NCBI RefSeq assembly: GCF_009617995.1
Contig: NZ_CP044129.1
Location: forward strand, 806,001 to 870,000
DNA: 64,000 nucleotides
Direction of reading: 5' to 3'
Source of the DNA: Halomicrobium sp. LC1Hm
GTDB lineage: Archaea > Halobacteriota > Halobacteria > Halobacteriales > Haloarculaceae
A program made the translations under genes and the position numbers. Under the pieces are notes generated by a model that was not told the DNA's origin, searched no databases, and worked only from the letters and a program-made list of their open reading frames with translations. Positions 24,598 through 33,481 of this stretch are shown here, one piece after another; position 1 is the first letter of the stretch, and every line of letters begins with the position of its first letter.

Positions 24598-24680
24598 GGG
24601 ACCCCACCACGTCCGCATAATCCACGAATCAAAAAATCCCAGGCACACACAGAAGGACACCCCACCATGTCCGCATAATT
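24598..24680. repeat. Origin 2 boxes downstream of orc copy 2
   Basis: Two copies of ACCCCACCAYGTCCGCATAAT, at 24600-24620 and about 24658-24678, end 3 bases before the orc stop codon region. They belong to the same family as the pair at 25950-26061 upstream of the gene. Confidence 0.75.
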
Positions 24681-24682
24681 CC

Positions 24683-25876
24683 CTACGCAGTGATGCGGTC
24701 CATCACATCACCGAGTCGCTCGTTCTCCCGAAGGACGTCGATGGTCGTACCGAGATCAGCACCGAGTTCGAACAGATAGTGCTGCCCGCCCTGTATGCCC
24801 GTGTTTCGTTCCATCGCGTTCACGACTCCTGCCAGATTGAGATCTTGGAGATGGTCACGAACGCGTCGCATCGCGATCGATTCAGCACCGATATGGGTGG
24901 TGATGTCCGTGTACTTCGAATACACCTGTTTCGTGCGTGCCGGCGTCTCCCCATCCACTTCCAGAGCAACGATCGCAGTCAACGCGAGATGGTCCTGTGT
25001 GGTCAAATCCCGAATGCCTCGCTCGATGCTCTTGCGCTCGATGACTGCTTCAGCCTCCCGAACGTGTTCTTCTGTGACGGTTTCGTCGCCGCCGTTCGAC
25101 GCCAGTTCACCCGCCTTGTACAGATACCGAATCGCCTGCCGTGCTGAACCCTTGTCCTGTGCTGCCATCGCCGCACAGAGCGGAATGACGTCTTCCGACA
25201 GAACGCCGTGTTTGAATGCCTTCTCCGCACGCCGAGTAAGGATCGAGTGGAGTTCACTCGCATCGTAGGGCGCAAAGTGGATTTCCTCGTCACACAGGGT
25301 GTCCTTGACTTTCGGGCTCAGATTGTCCCGGAACTCGAAGTCGTTCGAGATCCCGATGACGGACACCCACATATCCTCCAGATGGTCATTGGCGCGGGCC
25401 CGTGGCAACTCATAGAGAATATCATCGTCCGTGCCAATCGAGTCGATCTCGTCGAGGACGATAATCACGGTTCCACCGAGCGCTTGCAGGTTCTCGTACA
25501 GAAGGTCAAAAACCGTCTTCTTATCGTACCCTCGCGGCTTCTCACCCGACAGCTCTGCAACCAGATTCGAGGCGACCTGATAACTCGTGTTGTCTTTGGC
25601 GCACGAATAGCGAACGATAGAGAGGTCGATATTGTTGTCGTCGGCGAACGCACGCAGGTCCTCTAATTTGTACGAGACACCGACGGTCTTTCCCTGACCC
25701 GTCTTCCCGTAGACGAACGTGTTGTGTGGGGAAGCGCCTCTCGCCACGGGCGCGAGGGCATCGTGGAGATCATCTAGTTCCGTTTCGCGCTCCGGAAGCT
25801 CCTCAGGCGTCCAAGAGTCATAGAGAACAGTCTCGTCAGCGAAAATGTCCGTCTGGTCTGTGAACGACCGCGACAT
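24683..25876 (-). CDS. orc1: Orc1/Cdc6 origin-binding initiator, copy 2
   Basis: 397 residues from ATG at 25876 (MSRSFTDQTDIF); the open frame to 25969 covers the promoter and origin boxes. Walker A is YGKTGQGKTVG and Walker B is VIIVLDEIDSI. The C-terminal winged helix is present (TKQVYSKYTDITTHIGAESIAMRRVRDHL in pieces). A TATA box (minus strand TTTTATAAATGG, about 25907-25896) lies 26 bases before the ATG, so the mRNA is leaderless. It is flanked on both sides by boxes of the CCACC-x-TGTCCGCATAAT family. Confidence 0.95.
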   Translation of the reverse strand: MSRSFTDQTDIFADETVLYDSWTPEELPERETELDDLHDALAPVARGASPHNTFVYGKTGQGKTVGVSYKLEDLRAFADDNNIDLSIVRYSCAKDNTSYQVASNLVAELSGEKPRGYDKKTVFDLLYENLQALGGTVIIVLDEIDSIGTDDDILYELPRARANDHLEDMWVSVIGISNDFEFRDNLSPKVKDTLCDEEIHFAPYDASELHSILTRRAEKAFKHGVLSEDVIPLCAAMAAQDKGSARQAIRYLYKAGELASNGGDETVTEEHVREAEAVIERKSIERGIRDLTTQDHLALTAIVALEVDGETPARTKQVYSKYTDITTHIGAESIAMRRVRDHLQDLNLAGVVNAMERNTGIQGGQHYLFELGADLGTTIDVLRENERLGDVMDRITA

Positions 25877-25949
25877 ACGAACACAATTGTGCACTCCATT
25901 TATAAAACCACCGTGTCCGGAGTGTCTGCATTCTGGAAGCCAAGAACGA

Positions 25950-26061
25950 CCTCCCCACACCGTCCGCATAATATACTATCGAATCCACACGACAGAAGGA
26001 GCGCTTCACAACACAATCCACTCTATCTCTCTGAGGATTATGCGGACATTGGGGGGTGTCC
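25950..26061. other. Replication origin 2: inverted box pair upstream of orc copy 2
   Basis: Box at 25952-25974 (CTCCCCACACCGTCCGCATAAT) and inverted box at 26034-26061 (ATTATGCGGACATTGGGGGG), about 60 bases apart with moderately AT-rich DNA between. Two more boxes are beyond the gene at 24598-24680. 26062-26281 holds no gene. Confidence 0.75.
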
Positions 26062-26281
26062 CCGGGGGCTTCACTCACCTGACTCAGGAAAGATCCTTTG
26101 AGCACACTGAGAGGAATCCCAAATGGAGTGCGTTGTAGGAGTGATAGCCCGCGCTTGAGTTCAAGGCCTGAATAGATCATCACGAGGGGGCTACGACCCT
26201 GGGCGCGCGATGAATTCGCCACTGTTTGGCGAGAACGCGCGAGGGGCGTCCGAGCAACGCGAGGACGACGGCTGGGGAGGG

Positions 26282-26312
26282 GCTGGCGTACAATAAAAAA
26301 AGAACGCCAGTA
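26282..26312 (-). terminator. Terminator after the RPA-like gene
   Basis: Directly after the stop codon at 26319, the minus strand shows CTGGCGTTC, a run of seven T and then the inverse arm ACGCCAG. A T-rich stretch inside a short stem suits archaeal termination. Confidence 0.5.
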
Positions 26313-26318
26313 ACTACC

Positions 26319-27164
26319 CTACCACCACTGCTCGCGATCGTCGAATCTGATCTCCGACCAGCCAGTCAGTGCGACTGAACACCGTCCCTCGTACCAGCTC
26401 TTGGCCACATTCCGTAGCAACACCTGTTCACCTTCCCTGACCATCGGCATTCCAGACTTCCGCCAGATCGTGAATTTCGTTTTCCCACTCTCGTCTGCGA
26501 TCAGCCCCACCTGACTGATGCTCGGATGCTTCGGAGCCCACAGTACCTCCACAGTCCCAGAAATGCTCACCTCCCCTCTGGGCACATCCTCGATTCGATC
26601 GATTGGCACAACTGCCCCTTCGCTCATCCACTCGGCTTCCATCACTTCGACTGACCCATCCACGAGATCCGCACCACGTCCAACCCTCTCAGCGAGTCGC
26701 CGACCAATCGCCGCCGTCGTCGGCCCGCCTTTCAGCCGCTCTTTGATCCGCACTGCCTGCTTGTTCACCTCTGCCAATTCCTCTCGCCCCATCTCTGCCC
26801 GAGGATCCACCGCATCCGGATCTCGCCACTGATCCACGCTCGCCGCTCGCTTCTCGAACGTCCGTCCTCGTTCTCGACTCCCCTTCTCAGCCACGTCTCG
26901 CGTCCGTGCTTCCCGATCGGAGTCCTGCCTGCGATCCCACCGCCCTCTCGTTCGCCCGAGTTCCATCTCTCTGGCCTGTTGTTTCTCCTCTGCCACAAGC
27001 GTCAGTCCCCGTCCAGCGGCCTCGTGGTGATTCGTATCGACCTTCCCCTGAATCTCCTGTTCGACCGACCCTCGTAGCTCGGGTCCATCCGCATGCTCTC
27101 CATCTTGTTCAACTGCCTGTTCCTGATGCGAAGCTTCTTGTCGAATCGAGTGCTCAATGCTCAT
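26319..27164 (-). CDS. RPA/OB-fold single-strand DNA-binding protein
   Basis: 281 residues. N-terminal half is highly charged and repetitive in Glu, Gln and Arg, with no clear domain. The C-terminal ~90 residues form an OB fold: EVSISGTVEVLWAPKHPSI, VGLIADESGKTKFTIW, GEQVLLRNVAKSWYEGR, CSVALTG. Haloarchaeal plasmids often carry such an RPA-like gene beside orc; it probably protects single-stranded DNA at the replication origin. Codon use is unusually GGA/AGA-rich for the window (see the many CTC/TCC on the plus strand), a sign of different ancestry. Confidence 0.75.
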   Translation of the reverse strand: MSIEHSIRQEASHQEQAVEQDGEHADGPELRGSVEQEIQGKVDTNHHEAAGRGLTLVAEEKQQAREMELGRTRGRWDRRQDSDREARTRDVAEKGSRERGRTFEKRAASVDQWRDPDAVDPRAEMGREELAEVNKQAVRIKERLKGGPTTAAIGRRLAERVGRGADLVDGSVEVMEAEWMSEGAVVPIDRIEDVPRGEVSISGTVEVLWAPKHPSISQVGLIADESGKTKFTIWRKSGMPMVREGEQVLLRNVAKSWYEGRCSVALTGWSEIRFDDREQWW

Positions 27165-27596
27165 TGCTGTTTCACCGAAGGCGCCTACTCAGCGTCTTCA
27201 CCGACTTCACGACTCTCCAGCCGTGGCTCTTCTCAAACAACGACTCATCGCGCGCTGCTCGCGCCTTCGCCCCGCGCCCCTGGGCGCGGGCAGCGCGCAC
27301 GGTCGAGACCATCAACCAGCAGCGCGCGCTGGGCGGGCCGACCGAGCGGCCACGGGAGTTAGTCTGACGCGCCCGAGCGAAGCGAAGGGTCGTCCGACTA
27401 ACCTCGTGGCTCCGAAGAGCGTGAGCGACGCCTGCGACGAACGCAGTGAGGCGCAGGTCGCACGGCGTGCGAGTCGGCTCGCTTCGAAGCGAGCGCTGCG
27501 TGCTCTCTCCGAATTCCAGCATCCCACCGCAGAAAGAAGATGAACACCACGTCGATCCGCTGAAAGCTACATCCCTCCAGAGGCCCACGTTCCGAT
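27165..27596. other. Very GC-rich intergenic region with strong hairpins
   Basis: No supported gene. 27251-27297 can form nested stems: CGCGCTGC with GCAGCGCG outside, CCCGCGCCC with GGGCGCGGG inside. 27360-27410 has TTAGTC paired with GACTAA, and 27470-27512 has further GAAGCGAGC-type inverted repeats. Either a structured RNA, terminators of both neighbours or a relic of a mobile element. Confidence 0.4.
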
Positions 27597-28058
27597 ATGA
27601 GCGACACAACGGATCCCCATGCTCGTCTCGTTGGCATGAACCACGTCGCCCTCGAAGTCGGCGACATCGAGGATGCACTGGATTTCTACGGGGACATATT
27701 CGACGTCGAGTTGCGTGGACGCTCAGACACCAGTGCATTCATCGACATGGGCGATCAGTTCATCGCGCTCTCGGAAACAAACGACGAGACAGACGATGAC
27801 CGACAGCGTCACTTTGGCTTGGTCGTCGACGACGCAACTGTAGTCGAGAAACGCCTCGAGGAACTCGACGTCGAAGTGCTACCGGGACGGGGCCTGGACT
27901 TCCGCGATCCGTGGGGCAATCGAATCCAAATCGTCGCCTACGAAGATATCCAGTACACCAAGCCAGACCACGTCCTGCGTGCCATGGGTCTCGACGAACT
28001 GGAGAAGACCGCGGACGCGATTGCAGAACTCGAAGAGAAGGGAATGTCGCCTGAGTAG
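27597..28058 (+). CDS. VOC-family (glyoxalase-like) protein
   Basis: 153 residues. Two beta-alpha-beta3 VOC units: MNHVALEVGDIEDALDFYGDIF at the start with the first His ligand, QFIALSE with Glu, then HFGLVVDD and the last strand NRIQIVAYED. The fold binds a divalent metal and supports isomerases, dioxygenases or resistance proteins; the substrate cannot be named. The C-terminal helix extension (HVLRAMGLDELEKTADAI) is typical of haloarchaeal relatives. Standalone gene; structured element A follows 23 bases later. Confidence 0.8.
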   Translation: MSDTTDPHARLVGMNHVALEVGDIEDALDFYGDIFDVELRGRSDTSAFIDMGDQFIALSETNDETDDDRQRHFGLVVDDATVVEKRLEELDVEVLPGRGLDFRDPWGNRIQIVAYEDIQYTKPDHVLRAMGLDELEKTADAIAELEEKGMSPE

Positions 28059-28080
28059 CCCACACATTCTCCTGGTGGAT

Positions 28081-28179
28081 GAACGGGCGAGGATCGCTCG
28101 CGTTCGTTGTCGCTCGTGGACCCCTCTCGAATAGAGTGAGAGATGTCCACGAGCGGCCGCGAGCGGTCCGAGGGCGTTC
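28081..28179 (+). ncRNA. Structured element A (candidate RNA), GGGCGAG/CGAGGGC core
   Basis: Closing stem GAACG (28081-28085) with CGTTC (28175-28179). Core strands GGGCGAG (28085-28091) and CGAGGGC (28169-28175). Second stem 28092-28102 with 28158-28168 (11 bp, one G-T). Third stem 28111-28121 with 28145-28155 (11 bp), capped by CTCTC/GAGAG. The upstream flank CCTGGTGGAT is shared with the other copies. It lies in the convergent gap between the VOC and Fic genes. RNA nature is inference; a structured DNA element is possible. Confidence 0.55.
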
Positions 28180-28190
28180 TCAACTGCTTC

Positions 28191-29336
28191 CTACGCCAGA
28201 ATATCGAACACCTCGACTGCTTTGTACTCTTTCCCGCGTTCCTTGCCGGTCACTTCCTCGATGAGCCCATCCGCTTCGAGATCGTCGACGACCTTGTACG
28301 CGGTTCGGCGTGAGACATCGAGGTACTCCACGAGATCCGGTGCCGTGAAATATGGATACTGAAGCAACTGTCGAGCGAACTGGTCCGTGTTCGTACTGCC
28401 AGGGTACTCCTTCTCGTAGCGTTCTTGCAGTTCACGAAGTCGATGGGTCCGGTCGTACGACGTTGCAGCCTGGCTTCGCAGTCCTTCGAGGAAGAACGTG
28501 AGCCACTCGTCCCACGCGCCGTCCTCACTCACCGCACGCATTCGCTCGACGTACTCGACTTTGTGGCGATTGAAGTATGCGCTCGGGTAGATGTAGGGAC
28601 TTTCGAGGTAGCCCTCGCTCGCCAGATAGAGAATGATGAGTAATCGGCCGAGGCGACCGTTCCCATCCGAGAAGGGGTGCACCGTCTCGAAAAAATAGTG
28701 GATGATGGCAGCGTCGACGAGTGGATGGTACTGCCCACCCATCTGAATGTACGATTCAAGCGATCGCATCAGCGCATCGAGTCCCTCTGGGGTCGGTGGA
28801 ACGAACGGACGCTGTCCAGGCTGTGGGCTCGTGAGGTGGACCATATGGTCGCGGAAGTCTCCGACGACATCACCCTCGTTGCGAACATCCTCGAGCAACA
28901 TCGAATGGAGTTCTTTGATCAACGAGAGCGTTATTGCCTCGCCCTGCTCGATGCTGTCGAGCCCATACGTGAGCGCAGTCTCGTAATTGAGTGCCTCTCG
29001 CAGATCTTTCTCGATGTTCGCCCCACCATCGCCTGATGGGTGTTTTGTATGGTACGCCTCGACGTCTTGATATGCAACCTCTGCCCCTTCGATCTGTGCG
29101 GATTCGACAGCTTCGATGCGAATGAGGGAGGTATACAGCACTGTCGCGAAGTCGACCGTCGAGCTAATTCCGTCAATGCGACCGATTTGATACGCGGCAT
29201 CGGCCACCAGATCGCGCGTCTGATCGGCGATGTCGAGCGTTGGCTCGACTGGAAGCGCCTCGGGTGAATAGTACGGGTGGGGGTGATACGGGACATATTT
29301 TCCCGGTGCACGATCGGGGAGCTCGTGAGAGGGCAT
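28191..29336 (-). CDS. Fic-domain AMP transferase-like protein with C-terminal HTH
   Basis: 381 residues from ATG at 29336; an upstream ATG at 29363 adds 9 residues. The Fic signature HPFSDGNGRLGR is complete (His attacks, Asp/Glu binds Mg2+, Gly-Asn-Gly holds phosphate). An N-terminal inhibitory motif S-x3-E-G is visible as SAQIEG, as in self-inhibited class II Fic proteins. The C-terminal part is a winged helix (LVEYLDVSRRTAYKVVDDLEADGLI). These proteins modify target proteins with AMP and may act as stress regulators or toxins. No antitoxin partner. A TATA-like CTATAAAAA on the minus strand lies near 29380-29372. Confidence 0.9.
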   Translation of the reverse strand: MPSHELPDRAPGKYVPYHPHPYYSPEALPVEPTLDIADQTRDLVADAAYQIGRIDGISSTVDFATVLYTSLIRIEAVESAQIEGAEVAYQDVEAYHTKHPSGDGGANIEKDLREALNYETALTYGLDSIEQGEAITLSLIKELHSMLLEDVRNEGDVVGDFRDHMVHLTSPQPGQRPFVPPTPEGLDALMRSLESYIQMGGQYHPLVDAAIIHYFFETVHPFSDGNGRLGRLLIILYLASEGYLESPYIYPSAYFNRHKVEYVERMRAVSEDGAWDEWLTFFLEGLRSQAATSYDRTHRLRELQERYEKEYPGSTNTDQFARQLLQYPYFTAPDLVEYLDVSRRTAYKVVDDLEADGLIEEVTGKERGKEYKAVEVFDILA

Positions 29337-29586
29337 TGTGATAGCACGACCATCGCCGCCCATAGATATAGTTGTTTTTATAGTAAGTATACGTGCGGAG
29401 CGTGTGAGGACGCTTTGTTCATATTGAGCGTGGATAGTATACTTGTGGACTTTGGCACCGACTCTCCGTGTAGTACATTTATATGCTAGTATACCAGTGG
29501 CAGATATTCCGGAGCTGCTGAGTCAGGATCGTGCTGCTGTTGCATGTCGCCAATTCGATGGGCTCCACAACCGTCCTCTAGTAAAT

Positions 29587-29613
29587 GAACGGGCGAGCGG
29601 ACCGAGGGCGTTC
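29587..29613 (+). ncRNA. Structured element B, minimal core only
   Basis: GAACG-GGCGAG-CGGAC-CGAGGG-CGTTC: closing stem and both core strands are kept while the long arm of element A is missing. 29337-29672 contains no gene otherwise; a box of the origin 3 family (CCCACCCCACTGGTTCCGCTGT) follows at 29626-29647. Confidence 0.5.
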
Positions 29614-29672
29614 GAGTTTGAGACACCCACCCCACTGGTTCCGCTGTAAACCAAACGCCGACGGCATTAAAT

Positions 29673-29691
29673 ATGTGTAGGACCTACACAT
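29673..29691 (+). promoter_or_regulatory. Palindromic operator of PIN module 3
   Basis: Perfect palindrome ATGTGTAGG-A-CCTACACAT, overlapping a TATA-like CATTAAATATG and ending 6 bases before the antitoxin ATG at 29698. Strong candidate for autoregulation. Confidence 0.7.
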
Positions 29692-29697
29692 AGGGTG

Positions 29698-30102
29698 ATG
29701 GCTGAAGAGAAAACACGCGTCGATTTCAACGCGCCGAAATCCCTCGTCGACCGTGCCGACAGCGTCGTCGAGGTCCTCGATATCTCTCGGACGCGCCTCC
29801 TCATCGACGCCCTCGAAGACGAACTCGAAGCCCTCGCAGACGACGAGGAGTTCCGTCGTCGCCTCAGCGATGCGTACTACGACGATCGCGTCGAGTACGA
29901 CACCGTCGAGGCAGTCCTCGGTCGCGAGGAAGCGATGCGAATGAAGCTCCTCAAGTCGTCGATCGACCGGACACCTGCTGAGCCACGACTCGAGGACAGC
30001 CTCCTGAGCGACGTGTCCTTCTACGACGGTGCGGTCCCCGAATGGACGGACCCGTCGTCTCAGTCTGCGTCTGCGTCGGAAGAGACGGAGTCGGACACCT
30101 GA
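29698..30102 (+). CDS. Ribbon-helix-helix antitoxin-like protein, module 3
   Basis: 134 residues from ATG at 29698. RHH: TRVDFNAPKSLVDRADSVVE, then RTRLLIDALEDELEAL. The long acidic C terminus (SFYDGAVPEWTDPS...) is presumably the toxin-binding part. Two bases separate its stop from the PIN gene start. Confidence 0.78.
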   Translation: MAEEKTRVDFNAPKSLVDRADSVVEVLDISRTRLLIDALEDELEALADDEEFRRRLSDAYYDDRVEYDTVEAVLGREEAMRMKLLKSSIDRTPAEPRLEDSLLSDVSFYDGAVPEWTDPSSQSASASEETESDT

Positions 30103-30104
30103 GG

Positions 30105-30665
30105 ATGTCGGACCAAGCCGTCGCCGTCGTCGACACCAACGTATTATTGAACCTCGCTACGCCGGTCGTCGATGGGCGTAAAAAAGCCCCCACTGGGGCA
30201 GACCCACTCAAGGCGCTGCTCACCACATACGACGTTCACATCCCTGCAAGCGTCCTCGGTGAGTGTACTGAAGCGACAGGAGAGAACGATCTCCTCGCAG
30301 CAGCTGCCGATCTCGTGTTGCAGGCCGCACACCACCTGACGACCCACAATGTCTCTGGCCAAACTGATGACCCACTCGCCTACGGACTCGATCGGGGAGA
30401 ATCTGAGGGCATCTGGCTGGCAAACGAATTGGAGGCCGATCTCTTCCTGACAGACGAGTTCAACACGACCAACTACCTGTTCGTCACGCTCGCTCTCGGC
30501 GACCGGAACAGCCTCTTTACCACACCGCATATTCTCTGTACGCTCGCGACCCACGAAATCCTCCCTCCTGAATACGTCGAGTCTGCACTGTCATATTACG
30601 TGGAGACCAAAGGGTGGGACGAGCAGTATGTTTCCCAGCTACGCCAGCAACATCTCGTTGCTTGA
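30105..30665 (+). CDS. PIN-domain toxin-like protein, module 3
   Basis: 186 residues from ATG at 30105. PIN features: AVVDTNVLLNLA, Glu in LGECTEAT, GESEGIWLANELEADLFLTDEFN with late acidic residues. It is larger than typical VapC (about 130-150) because of an extra C-terminal region (LPPEYVESALSYYVETKGW). Predicted RNase, antitoxin directly upstream. Confidence 0.8.
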   Translation: MSDQAVAVVDTNVLLNLATPVVDGRKKAPTGADPLKALLTTYDVHIPASVLGECTEATGENDLLAAAADLVLQAAHHLTTHNVSGQTDDPLAYGLDRGESEGIWLANELEADLFLTDEFNTTNYLFVTLALGDRNSLFTTPHILCTLATHEILPPEYVESALSYYVETKGWDEQYVSQLRQQHLVA

Positions 30666-30700
30666 TCGAATGTCGTTCATGCGTGGTCTACGACCAAATT

Positions 30701-30810
30701 CTGGTGGACGGACGGTCGAGGATCGCTCGTGTTCGGTGTCGCTCGTTGACCACCCTCGAATGGAGTGAGAGATGTTGACTAGCGGCCGCGAGCAGACCGA
30801 AGGCATTCGA
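30701..30810 (+). ncRNA. Structured element C (decayed copy)
   Basis: Same layout as A: CTGGTGGACGG start, GGTCGAGGATCGCTCG, hairpin GTCGCTCGTTGAC ... GTTGACTAGCG, then GCCGCGAGC and ACCGAAGGCATTCGAGTTCG. The closing stem no longer pairs well, so this copy is probably drifting. Confidence 0.45.
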
Positions 30811-30816
30811 GTTCGA

Positions 30817-31265
30817 TACACCCACCCCACTGGTTCCGCTGATAGCAGGATTCGCAGCCCCCCGATCCAAAGACACCCCCACACCACCATGTCCGCTGTT
30901 AGGAGGAGAGCAGAGGGGCCTCAACTCGAAATGCACATCGGCTCATCGGGTCCACTGTTGGGACTCTCAAACCACCATCGACCAACACCCACACACCACT
31001 ATGTCCGCTGTTCTCGATGAGCGTAGACAATCAAGAAAACTGCGCCTGTCCCACCCCACTGTGTCCGCTGTTCTTCCACAATACAGAGTGACCAACTTCC
31101 AATTTAGATTTAGCTCCAACACAAACAGCGAGAGAAACAGCGAATATAGATGATAGAGACGTTATTATGCAGTATTACTGCGGACATAGTGGGGTGTGTT
31201 ACTGAGTTCATATATATAAACTAGACAATCAAATAGAACAGCGGACACTGCGGACATGGGTGGAT
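30817..31265. other. Replication origin 3, left arm and AT-rich core
   Basis: Boxes of consensus CACCCCACTGTGTCCGCTGTT at 30817-30842, 30872-30900, 30985-31012 and 31049-31074; inverted boxes at 31178-31200 and 31237-31265 on the right. Between them (31080-31180) is AT-rich DNA (CCAATTTAGATTTAGC...). The tract TATATATAAAC at 31211-31221 probably also serves as the orc promoter. One more left box is at 29626-29647. Confidence 0.85.
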
Positions 31266-31300
31266 TTATTATCACCCTTACCAAAGAACTACCCAGACGA

Positions 31301-32533
31301 ATGTTTGAGCGAGATACGGAAATCTATCTAGATCGGGATGCCCTTCGGGAGGACTATCAACCCGAACGTCTCGTCGGACGCGATACGGAACTAGAACGAT
31401 ACAAGACAGCACTACAGCCAGTGATCAACGGAGAGCAGCCCAACAACATCTTCTTGTATGGAAAAACGGGCGTTGGGAAGACTGCAGGAACTCGATTTTT
31501 GCTCGATCATCTCGTCGATGACGCAGCACAGTACGATGATCTCGATCTCACTGTCAAGATACTCAACTGCGATGGACTCTCGACGAGCTACCAGATCGCG
31601 ATCCATCTCGTCAACAAGTTTCGTCCCGAAGCAGAGCAGATCAGTACGACCGGCTATCCTCGATCAACAGTCTACGAGATGCTTTGGGACGAACTCGACC
31701 GCTACGGGGGAACGATCCTGATCGTCCTCGACGAGGTCGATCATATCGACGACGATAGTATCCTATATCAACTCCCCCGCGCTCGTGCCAATGGGAAGCT
31801 AGAGGAGGCAAAGATCGGGATTATCGGTATCTCTAACGATTTCTCCTTCCGTGACGATCTCTCGCCGAAGGTCAAGAGTTCACTCTGTGAAGAAGAACTC
31901 CAGTTCCCGGCCTACGACGCCCAGGAACTCTTCGAGATTCTCCAGCAACGTGCGAACGTTGCCTTCCGTGAAGATGTGGTCGATACGAGTGTGATCAGAC
32001 TCTGTGCAGCATATGGCGCAAAGGATGCTGGTGATGCTCGCCAGTCACTCGATTTGTTGATGAAAGCCGGCGACCTTGCCCGCGAGGCAGAGACGGATTC
32101 GATCACAGAAGACCTGGTACGCGAAGCCAGAGACGTTCTCGAACGAGGGCGGATTCGTGAAGGGATTTCCGGGCTCACACAACACGGTCATCTCGTCTTG
32201 TATGCGCTCGTCACGCTTGACCAACAAGAAGAAACACCAGTCCGGTCGCGCGATATTCGTCCTCGATATATGAGTTTTGCAGAACAGGTGGGTATCAAAC
32301 CGCTCGTCCCCCGACGAATGCGGGATCATCTCGGTGAACTCTCGATGCTGGGGATCGTAACAGCTATCGAACGAAACGAAGGTCGACGAGGTGGGACGTA
32401 TCGGGAGTATGCAGTGGACATGGATATCGATTTGATTCTGACAGCACTCGAGGAAACTGTCGAGGAAGTCGGCATTCACGAATCTGTGCTCTCGCTTGTC
32501 GAGCAAGATCGGACACTCTCAGAGTACACCTGA
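31301..32533 (+). CDS. orc1: Orc1/Cdc6 origin-binding initiator, copy 3
   Basis: 410 residues from ATG at 31301 (MFERDTEIYLD). An ATG at 31256 would add 15 residues, but they are encoded over an origin box. Walker A is YGKTGVGKTAG and Walker B is ILIVLDEVDHI; the C-terminal winged helix is complete. Boxes of the TGTCCGC family flank both sides, about twenty in all. The protein resembles the truncated fragment at 24238-24534 over its whole length. Codon use is less GC-biased than its neighbours, a sign of plasmid origin. Confidence 0.95.
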   Translation: MFERDTEIYLDRDALREDYQPERLVGRDTELERYKTALQPVINGEQPNNIFLYGKTGVGKTAGTRFLLDHLVDDAAQYDDLDLTVKILNCDGLSTSYQIAIHLVNKFRPEAEQISTTGYPRSTVYEMLWDELDRYGGTILIVLDEVDHIDDDSILYQLPRARANGKLEEAKIGIIGISNDFSFRDDLSPKVKSSLCEEELQFPAYDAQELFEILQQRANVAFREDVVDTSVIRLCAAYGAKDAGDARQSLDLLMKAGDLAREAETDSITEDLVREARDVLERGRIREGISGLTQHGHLVLYALVTLDQQEETPVRSRDIRPRYMSFAEQVGIKPLVPRRMRDHLGELSMLGIVTAIERNEGRRGGTYREYAVDMDIDLILTALEETVEEVGIHESVLSLVEQDRTLSEYT

Positions 32534-32545
32534 TCGACTCGAGAA

Positions 32546-33409
32546 GAACAGCGGACACAGTGGGGTGGGGGTGTCTGACTAGCAACTGAGAAGCGGACGT
32601 GGCTCACTACATGCTCTGCGTCGATACTTCGGTAGTGCTATCAGCGGAAGCGGTGGGGTGGAAGTCACCCTATCAATTCAGGTCACGATGTGTAGCGTAA
32701 AGTCTAATCAGCGATTTTCCACACGAAGAGGCTCTCAGACATGTAGTTACTGCGGACAGAGTGGGGTGGGTGTAGTGCCTCTGGAGAGACAATCCTCGCA
32801 TCTCCAACAGCGGAACCAGTGGTGTCGATAGAGATCCGTGAGAGCGTGCTTCTCGTTGAGCTAACAGTGGAACCGATGGGTTAGGTGTGCTAGAAGAATT
32901 GCGGACATGGTGGGGTGGGGGTGCGCCACCAGAACGTCGGAAACGTGGGGTGGATCACCGACCCTTCTGAGTAAGGTACTTCGTGATCGCTATCAGCGGA
33001 AGTAGTGGGGTGGGTGTTACCTATATCTCAGTATATGTAGCAAAGTGAAACCACTATAGACAGTTCCAAGAAATCCTGAGAAGACGATTTACAGCGGAAG
33101 TGGTGGGGCCACTCCAGTGCAAGAACAGCGGACACAGTGGGGTGGGTGTCACACCAGAGTCATCACTCTCTATCAGCGATCAGTCTGTCGTGTGGTCGTT
33201 ATCAGATAATAGAGGCCTTCAAACACGCAGCTACTGCGGACACAGTGGAGTGGGTGTGGTGTCTTGAGAGCGCCATGATCCTGTCACTCCAACAGCGGAA
33301 GCAGTGGTGTCGATAGATGAAGAGAGTATGATGCTCGTTGAGCTAACAGCGGAACCGATGGGGTGGGTGTGCTAGAAGAACTGCGGACATGGTGGGGTGG
33401 GGGTGTCAC
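32546..33409. repeat. Replication origin 3, right arm: about fourteen boxes
   Basis: Inverted boxes (consensus AACAGCGGACACAGTGGGGTG) begin near 32548, 32640, 32740, 32809, 32862, 32899, 32992, 33091, 33124, 33233, 33290, 33344 and 33381. Spacing is irregular (25-110 bases). Part of the block is a tandem duplication: 32640-32925 and 32990-33409 share box order and some spacer words (CTCGTTGAGCTAACAG, GTGCTAGAAGAA). No gene is seen here. Confidence 0.8.
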
Positions 33410-33481
33410 CGAAACGTCCCTCAGACACACACGACCGAGAGCTTACCCAGTCCATTCCCCACCCACGGGAACACGAGCCCT

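Noticed and set aside
28071-28183. Short open frames over structured elements A, C and D
   Set aside because: They read alike (NERASGPRAF-type) only because the underlying element repeats; frames differ between copies and starts are missing.
32546-33409. Regular-looking repeats as a CRISPR array
   Set aside because: Spacing varies from about 25 to 110 bases, repeats are divergent, spacers are partly duplicated, and no cas genes are present. Orientation around an orc gene fits origin boxes.
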